Shown piece after piece: positions 58,059-64,000 of a DNA stretch of 64,000 nucleotides. This stretch comes from Actinomycetota bacterium. GTDB lineage: Bacteria; Actinomycetota; Actinomycetes; S36-B12. The translations under genes were made by a program, and so were the position numbers. Each line of letters begins with the position of its first letter. Position 1 is the first letter of the stretch. The stretch is taken from assembly GCA_016870515.1 (NCBI GenBank), contig VGBL01000003.1:1-64000 (forward strand), written 5' to 3'. The notes beneath the pieces are model-generated. The model was given only the letters and a program-made list of their open reading frames with translations, did not search any database and had not been told where the DNA came from.

Positions 58059-58187
58059 CGATAGCCCGACCCGTCAGGGTCGACGCGTCAGGCCCGCGCC
58101 CACCACAAGCCTACCCGCCAGACCCCCACATGCTCTACGTGGAGCGCGAAGAGCCACGTCGGGCTGGACGTGCGCTGCTCCTCGACA

Positions 58188-58212
58188 ACCGTGACGCTCA
58201 CCGGGTCACGGT
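58188..58212 (-). terminator. 8-bp stem hairpin downstream of the small ORF
   Basis: ACCGTGAC-N9-GTCACGGT forms a perfect 8-bp stem. It lies 41 bp beyond the stop of the minus-strand ORF 58253-58504 and could end its transcript. There is no T-run, as is common in high-GC genomes. Another stem, ACGTGG/CCACGT, is at 58137-58159. Confidence 0.35.
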
Positions 58213-58252
58213 AGGTCGCGTCCGCCGGCTCGGCATCCGGACGCGCTGTCGA

Positions 58253-58504
58253 TCAGCGATCGAACTCGACGTAGTCGCCCATCGTCGAGGTCTGCGTGCA
58301 CGAGCCCGTCGTCGTGCCCACACGCAACTTCGTGGCGCTCGGCATGGTGATGAGTACCTTGGCCTCCTGCCGACCGTCGTGGTAGCAGTACACCTTGCCG
58401 TCAGGCTTGACCTGGCTGAACTCACGGTTGACCTGTCCCGACTGCTGCGGGATGAACCGCCGACTACCCGAGGGAATGCCCTTGCCCAACCCTGCCGCAC
58501 CCAT
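58253..58504 (-). CDS. Small hypothetical protein with Cys pair
   Basis: 83 aa from ATG 58504, five codons after an in-frame stop. The N-terminal half is Gly/Ser/Gln-rich and basic. The second half, KVYCYHDGRQEAKVLITMPS then CTQTSTMGDYVEFDR, has balanced composition and two cysteines, and looks like a real small beta-rich domain. There is no signal peptide or known motif. It lies in the spacer between the polyamine operon and the pyrimidine genes, divergent from the latter. It could be a true small protein or a chance ORF. Confidence 0.4.
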   Translation of the reverse strand: MGAAGLGKGIPSGSRRFIPQQSGQVNREFSQVKPDGKVYCYHDGRQEAKVLITMPSATKLRVGTTTGSCTQTSTMGDYVEFDR

Positions 58505-58517
58505 GGCGGGGGCGCAT

Positions 58518-58557
58518 TAGAGTGACAGGAGGGCGCAGGGGCTCCGCCCCGGGGAGG
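58518..58557 (+). promoter_or_regulatory. Promoter and leader hairpin of the pyrimidine genes
   Basis: TAGAGT (58518-58523) is a good -10 candidate. The short leader then forms GGGGC-TCC-GCCCC (58538-58550) immediately before the GGGGAGG Shine-Dalgarno sequence (58551-58557) of the ureidopropionase gene at 58563. The stem touches the ribosome site and may modulate initiation. Confidence 0.4.
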
Positions 58558-58562
58558 CGACG

Positions 58563-59397
58563 ATGAGTGTGGTGCGAGCGGCGCTCGTGCAGACGGGCTG
58601 GACCGGCGACAAGGAGTCGATGATCGTCGCCCACGAGGACTACGCTCGGCAGGCCGCTGCCCATGGTGCACAGGTGATGTGCTTCCAGGAGCTGTTCTAC
58701 GGGCCCTACTTCTGCCAGGTCCAGGACATCAAGTTCTACGAGTACGCCGAGTCCATCCCCGGCCCCACGACGGAGCGCTTCCAAGCACTGGCCAAGGAAC
58801 TCGGCATGGTCCTCATCCTGCCGATGTACGAGGAGGAACAGCCCGGGGTCCTCTACAACACCGCTGCAGTCGTCGACGCCGACGGGTCCTACCTCGGCAA
58901 GTACCGCAAGACGCATCCCACACGTGCCGGGCTTCTGGGAGAAGTTCTACTTCCGCCCCGGCAACCTCGGCTACCCGGTGTTCAACACCGCCGTGGGCAA
59001 AGTCGGCGTCTACATCTGCTTCGACCGACACTTCCCCGAAGGCTGGCGCGCGCTCGGCCTCAACGGAGCGCAGATCGTCTTCAACCCCTCCGCCACCTCC
59101 CGGGGGCTCTCCGCTTATCTATGGAAGCTCGAACAGCCGGCCTCCGCCGTGGCCAATGAATACTTCATCGGCGCCATCAACCGCGTCGGCATCGAGGACC
59201 TCGGCGACGACGACTTCTACGGCACCAGCTACTTCGTGGACCCCGAGGGCAAATTCGTGGGCGAACCGGCCGACCCCTTTAAGCCCGAGCTCGTCGTCCG
59301 TGACCTCGACATGGACCTCATCACCACCGTTCGCAACCGCTGGCCCTTCTATCGCGACCGTCGCCCCGACGCCTACGGAGACCTCACCCGACCCTGA
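58563..59397 (+). pseudogene. Beta-ureidopropionase (nitrilase family), frameshifted as given
   Basis: Hydrolyses N-carbamoyl-beta-alanine (or -beta-aminoisobutyrate) to the beta-amino acid, CO2 and ammonia. The first frame (from ATG 58563, good Shine-Dalgarno sequence) holds the catalytic Glu in CFQELFYGPYF and the Lys in GKYRKTH. It then leaves the family sequence at about 58918. The rest is in another frame from about 58920 to 59397, starting PGFWEKFYFRPGN and with the nucleophile Cys in YICFDRHFPEGW (codon 59017-59019). Adding two bases near 58918 would read KTHIPHVPGFW, as in homologs, and give 278 aa. So this is either a sequencing error or a recent 2-base deletion. It is followed 12 bp on by hydA. 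Confidence 0.85.
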
Positions 59398-59409
59398 CGG
59401 GAGGCATAT

Positions 59410-60822
59410 ATGACGACCCTCATCCGCAACGGCTTCGTCGTGACGCCGCAGGGCATTCAGGCGATAGACGTGCTCGTCGATGGCGAGACCATCGCCGCGC
59501 TGCTCGCTCCCGGCGCAACCTCCGAGGCGATGGCTGGCTCCGTAGACCGCGTGATCGATGCGTCGGGCAAGTACATCATCCCAGGCGGCATCGATGCCCA
59601 TACGCACATGGAGTTGCCCTTCGGAGGCACCTTCGCGTCCGACACGTTCGAGACGGGCACGCGTGCGGCTGCCTGGGGCGGCACCACGACGATCATCGAC
59701 TTCGCGGTGCAGCGCTACGGCGAGCGCGTGCAGGACGGCCTAGCCAGCTGGCATGCCAAGGCCGACGGCAACTGTTTCGTCGACTACGGGTTCCATCAGA
59801 TCATCGGCGGGGTCGACGATGACTCCCTGAAGGCCATGGACGAACTCGTCGACGAGGGCATCACGAGCTTCAAGCTCTTCATGGCCTACCCGGGCGTCTT
59901 CTACAGCGACGACGGGCAGATCCTCCGCGCCATGCAGCAGGCCAAGAACAACGGATCGATGATCATGATGCACGCCGAAAACGGCATAGCCATCGACGTG
60001 CTGGTGGCCCAGGCCGTGGCCCGGGGCGAGACGGCTCCGGTCCACCACGGCCTCACGCGCCCGTGGGAGACCGAGGAGGAGGCCACGCACCGCGCGATCA
60101 TGCTGGCGCGCATCACGGGCGCTTCCCTCTACATCGTTCACATGTCCGCGAAGCAGGCGGTGCAGACCCTCCAGCAGGCGCGCGACCTCGGCCTCAACGT
60201 CTTCGGCGAGACGTGCCCCCAGTACCTCTACCTCTCGCTGGAGGAGCAGCTCGGCGCGCCCGGCTTCGACGGTGCCAAGTGGGTGTGCTCGACGCCGCTG
60301 CGCTCACGCGCCGAAGGCCATCAGGACGAGCTCTGGCGCTACCTGCGCACCAACGACCTGTCGATCGTGAGCACCGACCATTGCCCCTTCTGCTTCAAAG
60401 AGCAGAAGGAACTCGGCCTCGGCGACTTCTCCAAGATCCCCAACGGCATCGGGTCGGTCGAGCACCGCATGGACCTCATCTACCAGGGAGTCGTCGACGG
60501 CCAGATCACCGTTGAGCGCTGGGTGGAGATCACCTCGGCGACGCCCGCGCGCATGTTCGGGCTCTACCCCCGCAAGGGCGCCATCGCCCCTGGGTCCGAT
60601 GCTGACATCGTCGTCTACGACCCCAACGGCCACACGAGCATTGGCGTCGACAAGACGCACCACATGAATATGGACCACAGCGCCTGGGAGGGCTACGAGA
60701 TCGACGGGCACGTCGACGTCGTCATGTCACGTGGCGACGTACTCGTCGACGAGAAAGGGTTCCACGGCACCAAGGGTCGCGGGCGATTCCTCAAGCGTGA
60801 CCTCTCGCACTACCTCATCTGA
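59410..60822 (+). CDS. hydA: Dihydropyrimidinase
   Basis: 470 aa cyclic amidohydrolase that opens 5,6-dihydrouracil or dihydrothymine. Metal ligands are in GGIDAHTHMELPFG (near 58-71), the carbamylated lysine is Lys155 in SFKLFMAYPG, and the remaining ligands are in MMHAENG, YIVHMSAKQA and STDHCPF. GGGAGG lies just upstream of the ATG at 59410. It lies directly downstream of the ureidopropionase gene, which acts on its product, and upstream of mmsA. Hydantoinase side activity is common in the family. Confidence 0.94.
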   Translation: MTTLIRNGFVVTPQGIQAIDVLVDGETIAALLAPGATSEAMAGSVDRVIDASGKYIIPGGIDAHTHMELPFGGTFASDTFETGTRAAAWGGTTTIIDFAVQRYGERVQDGLASWHAKADGNCFVDYGFHQIIGGVDDDSLKAMDELVDEGITSFKLFMAYPGVFYSDDGQILRAMQQAKNNGSMIMMHAENGIAIDVLVAQAVARGETAPVHHGLTRPWETEEEATHRAIMLARITGASLYIVHMSAKQAVQTLQQARDLGLNVFGETCPQYLYLSLEEQLGAPGFDGAKWVCSTPLRSRAEGHQDELWRYLRTNDLSIVSTDHCPFCFKEQKELGLGDFSKIPNGIGSVEHRMDLIYQGVVDGQITVERWVEITSATPARMFGLYPRKGAIAPGSDADIVVYDPNGHTSIGVDKTHHMNMDHSAWEGYEIDGHVDVVMSRGDVLVDEKGFHGTKGRGRFLKRDLSHYLI

Positions 60823-60850
60823 TACGACGACCACCGAAGTGGAGACTGAC

Positions 60851-62338
60851 GTGTATACGATTGATCACTGGATCGACGGACGTCGAGCACCCTCATCGTC
60901 AGGGCGCACCGGACCTGTCTTCAACCCCGCGACCGGTCGACAGCAGGGCGAGGTAGCGCTTGCCTCCATCGCTGAGGTCGATGCCGCGGTAGCCTCGGCC
61001 AAGGCCGCGTTTTCCACGTGGCGCTCATCATCGCTCGGCCGTCGTTCAGAGATCCTCTTTGCCTTCCGCCAGCAGGTCTACTCACGTCGCGCCGAGATCG
61101 CCAACCTCATCTCGCAGGAGCACGGCAAGGTCCCGTCGGATGCGGCCGGCGAACTCGCCCGCGGCCTGGAGAACGTCGAGTTCGCCTGCGGGATCCCGCA
61201 GATGCTCAAGGGCTCCTACAGTGAGCAGGTCTCGACGGGCGTCGACGTCTACTCCATCAAGCAGCCCCTGGGCGTCGTCGCGGGCATCACGCCTTTCAAC
61301 TTCCCGGCGATGGTGCCGATGTGGATGTTCGCCAACGCCATCGCCACCGGCAACACCTTTGTGCTCAAGCCCAGCGAGAAGGATCCGTCCGTCTCGCTGC
61401 TGATAGCCGAAATGCTCGCCGAGTGCGGCCTGCCCGAGGGCGTTTTCACCGTCATACATGGAGACAAGGTGGCGGTCGATCGCATCCTCGACCATCCTGA
61501 CATCCAGGCAGTGAGCTTTGTCGGATCCACTCCCATCGCCAAGTACATCTACTCCACCGGCACGGCCAAGGGCAAGCGAGTGCAGGCCCTGGGCGGCGCC
61601 AAGAACCACATGATCGTGCTCCCCGATGCCGACATCGACATGGCCGCAGATGCCGCGGTGAGTGCCGGCTACGGATCAGCCGGCGAGCGCTGCATGGCCA
61701 TCTCGGTCGTGGTTGCCGTCGGAGACGCCGGCGACCGTCTCGTCGATGCGATCGCCGCTCGCCTGCCCAAGGTCAAGGTCGGACCCGGCACCGATCCCGA
61801 TGCCGAGATGGGGCCACTGATCACCGGCGAGCACCGCGACAAGGTGGCGTCCTACCTCGCCGGCGCCTCGGGCGAGGGCGCGACCGTGGTCGTCGATGGC
61901 CGCGACGCCGATCTGCCCGAGCAGGGCTTCTTCCTTGGTGTCTCGCTGGTCGACCACGTGCAGCCCGGCATGAAGGTCTACGACGACGAGATCTTCGGCC
62001 CCGTGCTCTCGGTCGTCCGGGTCGACACCTACGAGGAGGCTGTCAAACTCATCAATGATCACCAATACGGCAACGGCACCGCCATCTTCACGCGAGACGG
62101 AGGGGCCGCTCGCCAGTTCCAATTCGATATCCAGGTCGGCATGGTCGGCATCAATGTGCCGATCCCGGTGCCGGTCGCCTACTACAGCTTCGGGGGCTGG
62201 AAGGCATCGCTCTTTGGCGACGCCAACATGTATGGACCCGCAGGGGTGGAGTTCTACACGCGCACGAAGACGATAACTTCGCGATGGCCCGATCCGTCGA
62301 CCTCGTCGGTCGACCTCGGCTTCCCCCGCACCCGCTGA
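60851..62338 (+). CDS. mmsA: Methylmalonate-semialdehyde dehydrogenase (CoA-acylating)
   Basis: 495 aa aldehyde dehydrogenase. YTIDHWIDGRR opens the protein, GITPFNFPAMVPMWMFANAI (near 146-165) is the usual block, and the catalytic Cys281 is in YGSAGERCMAIS, the wording of the CoA-dependent MmsA group. It turns methylmalonate semialdehyde into propionyl-CoA, and malonate semialdehyde into acetyl-CoA, which would finish thymine and uracil breakdown. It also serves valine breakdown in other bacteria. GTG at 60851 has GTGGAG six bases upstream. The frame is open earlier, but there it overlaps hydA. Confidence 0.92.
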   Translation: MYTIDHWIDGRRAPSSSGRTGPVFNPATGRQQGEVALASIAEVDAAVASAKAAFSTWRSSSLGRRSEILFAFRQQVYSRRAEIANLISQEHGKVPSDAAGELARGLENVEFACGIPQMLKGSYSEQVSTGVDVYSIKQPLGVVAGITPFNFPAMVPMWMFANAIATGNTFVLKPSEKDPSVSLLIAEMLAECGLPEGVFTVIHGDKVAVDRILDHPDIQAVSFVGSTPIAKYIYSTGTAKGKRVQALGGAKNHMIVLPDADIDMAADAAVSAGYGSAGERCMAISVVVAVGDAGDRLVDAIAARLPKVKVGPGTDPDAEMGPLITGEHRDKVASYLAGASGEGATVVVDGRDADLPEQGFFLGVSLVDHVQPGMKVYDDEIFGPVLSVVRVDTYEEAVKLINDHQYGNGTAIFTRDGGAARQFQFDIQVGMVGINVPIPVPVAYYSFGGWKASLFGDANMYGPAGVEFYTRTKTITSRWPDPSTSSVDLGFPRTR

Positions 62339-62351
62339 CGAGAGGCTCACC

Positions 62352-63368
62352 ATGGATATCGGCGTCGTCCTCCAGTGCACGCCACCGGCCTCGCGGGTCG
62401 TTGACCTGGCCAAGAAGGCCGAGGCATTCGGCCTCGACTACGTGTGGACCTTCGACTCCCACATCCTTTGGGAGGAGCCCTACGTCATCTACTCGCGGAT
62501 TCTCGACGAGACGCGCAAGGTCAAGGTCGGGCCGATGGTCACCAACCCGGCGACACGCGACCTCACCGTGACCGCGTCGGTGTTCGCAACCCTCAACGAG
62601 ATGTACGGCCCTCGCACGGTCATCGGCATCGGTCGAGGCGACTCCGCTGTCCGCGTAACCAATGGCAAGCCCGTGTCGGTGGGCGAACTCCGCGACCCGG
62701 TGGTGATGCTGCGCGATATGACCAACGGTCGGTCGGTGGACTACAAGGGCGCCAACATCCGCCTTCCGTGGGCCAAGGACGCCGGCACAGAGGTCTTCGT
62801 CGCGGCCTACGGCCCCAAGGTTCTGGCCCTGACCGGAGAGGTTGGCGACGGATTCATCCTGCAGCTGGCCGATCCGCAGATCGCTGCCTGGACCATCGAG
62901 GCCGTGCGCAACGCTGCCGCGGCTGCAGGGCGCAATCCCGATGACGTCTACATCTGCGTGGCGGCGCCGGCCTACGTGACCGACAACATCGCACATGCCC
63001 GCAATCAGCTGCGCTGGTTCGGCGGCATGGTCGGTAATCACGTCGCCGACATCGTGGAGCGCTACGGCGAGGGAGGTGGGGTGCCGCAGGCGCTCACCGA
63101 CTACATCAAGGGACGCGAGGGCTACGACTACAATCAGCACGGGCGCGCCGGCAACACGCACGCCGACTTCGTGCCCGACGAGATCGTCGACCGCTTCTGC
63201 ATCATCGGTCCGGTCCAGGAGCACGTCCGGCGTCTCGAGGAGCTTAAGGCTCTCGGCGTGGACCAATTCGCCATCTACCTGCAGCACGACGACAAGGACC
63301 GCACGCTGGTCGAATACGGCGAACGCATCATCCCCGCCATCCAGGACATCGTGCTGGCAAAGAGCTGA
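62352..63368 (+). CDS. LLM-class (luciferase-like) flavin/F420-dependent oxidoreductase
   Basis: 338 aa TIM-barrel of the bacterial luciferase superfamily: MDIGVVLQCTPPASRVVDLA at the start, YGPRTVIGIGRGDSAVRV near 89, and the C-terminal CIIGPVQEHVRRLEELKALG. It resembles the putative F420-dependent CPS_4043-type subfamily, by memory of family wording. GAGG lies six bases before the ATG at 62352, 13 bp after mmsA. Its reaction is unknown. Its place at the end of a reductive pyrimidine operon that lacks a classical dihydropyrimidine dehydrogenase makes a redox step on pyrimidines worth testing. Confidence 0.82.
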   Translation: MDIGVVLQCTPPASRVVDLAKKAEAFGLDYVWTFDSHILWEEPYVIYSRILDETRKVKVGPMVTNPATRDLTVTASVFATLNEMYGPRTVIGIGRGDSAVRVTNGKPVSVGELRDPVVMLRDMTNGRSVDYKGANIRLPWAKDAGTEVFVAAYGPKVLALTGEVGDGFILQLADPQIAAWTIEAVRNAAAAAGRNPDDVYICVAAPAYVTDNIAHARNQLRWFGGMVGNHVADIVERYGEGGGVPQALTDYIKGREGYDYNQHGRAGNTHADFVPDEIVDRFCIIGPVQEHVRRLEELKALGVDQFAIYLQHDDKDRTLVEYGERIIPAIQDIVLAKS

Positions 63369-63417
63369 CGTGGCGAGCCGAACGTCCACCGTGGGGCCGC
63401 GCGTCAAGCGCGGGTTG

Positions 63418-63452
63418 CGGGAGGGCGGCGCCTGATCAGCGCTCCCTCCCGC
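63418..63452. terminator. Bidirectional hairpin terminator between convergent genes
   Basis: GCGGAGGGCGGCGC (63418-63431) pairs imperfectly with GCGCTCCCTCCCGC (63439-63452) around a 7-base loop, TGATCA-centred. It lies midway between the stop of the LLM gene (63368) and the stop of the convergent aldehyde dehydrogenase gene (63464), the right place to end both transcripts. No T-run is present. Confidence 0.5.
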
Positions 63453-63463
63453 TGCTGAAGGGG

Positions 63464-64000
63464 CTAGTCCAGGCTGGCCATTACGTGCTTGATGCGCGTG
63501 TAGTCCTCGAAGCCGTACATCGACAGGTCCTTGCCGTAGCCGGAGTGCTTGAAGCCACCGTGCGGCATCTCGGCCACCAGCGGGATGTGGGTGTTGATCC
63601 ACACGCAGCCGAAGTCGAGGTTCTTCGCCATGCGCATCGCGCGGCCGAAGTCCTTGGTCCAGACCGAAGAGGCCAGGCCATAGCGGACGCCGTTGGCCCA
63701 GGCGAGCGCCTCGGCCTCGTCGGAGAAGCGCTGCAACGTGATGACCGGTCCGAATATCTCGTTTTGGATCATCTCGTCGTCCTGCTTCAGATGAGCGACC
63801 ACCGTGGGCTCGACGTAGAAGCCGCGATCACCCTGGCGCTTGCCACCCGCGACGACCTCTGCGTGGCTGGGCACGCGCTCGAGGAATCCGAGCACGCGAT
63901 CGAGCTGCGCGGCATTGTTGACCGGAGGCACGAGCGCCTCTCCCCCCGGCCCGTCTTCGAAGGTCGTCGCGGTGCCCTTCGCCTGCTCCGATAGGGCGGC
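63464..64000 (-). CDS. Aldehyde dehydrogenase, C-terminal part (cut by window edge)
   Basis: The reading frame is open from the right edge to TAG at 63464, 178 codons. [60 protein letters not shown] and [20 protein letters not shown] are the C-terminal blocks of gamma-aminobutyraldehyde/betaine-aldehyde-type dehydrogenases. It resembles the enzyme at 56510 in its C-terminus, so the region may hold two related enzymes for amino-aldehydes. The catalytic cysteine and NAD fold lie outside the window. Confidence 0.88.
   Translation of the reverse strand, partial: AALSEQAKGTATTFEDGPGGEALVPPVNNAAQLDRVLGFLERVPSHAEVVAGGKRQGDRGFYVEPTVVAHLKQDDEMIQNEIFGPVITLQRFSDEAEALAWANGVRYGLASSVWTKDFGRAMRMAKNLDFGCVWINTHIPLVAEMPHGGFKHSGYGKDLSMYGFEDYTRIKHVMASLD

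Noticed and set aside
58042-58081. Guanidine-II (mini-ykkC) riboswitch from two adjacent hairpins
   Set aside because: The loops are TCG and GTCA rather than the ACGR loops expected, and the stems differ in length.

Overview
The window is high-GC DNA with many GTG starts, 4-base stop/start overlaps and the gene order typical of Actinomycetota (class Actinomycetes). Read on the minus strand from right to left, the core runs dxr-rseP-ispG-GNAT-proS, then rimP-nusA-ylxR-infB-DUF503-rbfA-truB, then ribF-rpsO-pnp-M16 peptidase-dapB, then thyX-dapA-rnj-ftsK. This is the standard actinobacterial chromosomal backbone, interrupted here by lineage-specific insertions. No tRNA, rRNA, CRISPR array, transposase, integrase or prophage gene was seen.

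Layout. 1-4214: ftsK (cut by the window edge), rnj, dapA, thyX. 4281-9614: a GNAT enzyme, an alkyl-DHAP-synthase-like flavoenzyme divergent from glpD, azlCD and a small PH-type membrane protein. 9616-16384: a frameshifted TPR-like membrane gene, dapB, a secreted alpha/beta hydrolase, M16 peptidase, pnp and rpsO. 16490-17392: ribF. 17479-31576: an inserted surface-glycan island with three sulfotransferase-like proteins, a Wzm/Wzt (TagGH)-type ABC exporter, a UDP-sugar dehydrogenase, WecB, and glycosyltransferases. 31573-37961: the translation operon. 38040-40988: a lipoprotein, a DUF4439 ferritin-like protein, a secreted BNR-repeat protein and a TSUP permease. 41048-47333: proS to dxr.

47359-63368 is catabolic. 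One half handles polyamines: PotABCD import, agmatinase, a PuuB-like amine oxidase, a gamma-aminobutyraldehyde-type dehydrogenase and GabT, together with a saccharopine-dehydrogenase-like protein of unknown role. The other half fits reductive pyrimidine breakdown: beta-ureidopropionase (frameshifted as given), dihydropyrimidinase, methylmalonate-semialdehyde dehydrogenase and an LLM-family oxidoreductase, with no classical dihydropyrimidine dehydrogenase in view. GabT could serve both halves, since GABA and beta-alanine are similar omega-amino acids. A second aldehyde dehydrogenase enters from the right edge.

Expression signals. At least nine genes at the head of a unit have an nAnnnT hexamer exactly six bases before the start codon and no Shine-Dalgarno sequence, which points to leaderless mRNAs. 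Three convergent gene pairs end on one shared CTAG, so that each strand reads TAG. Two genes (9616-10051 and 58563-59397) are broken by small indels and need checking for sequence error before being called pseudogenes.
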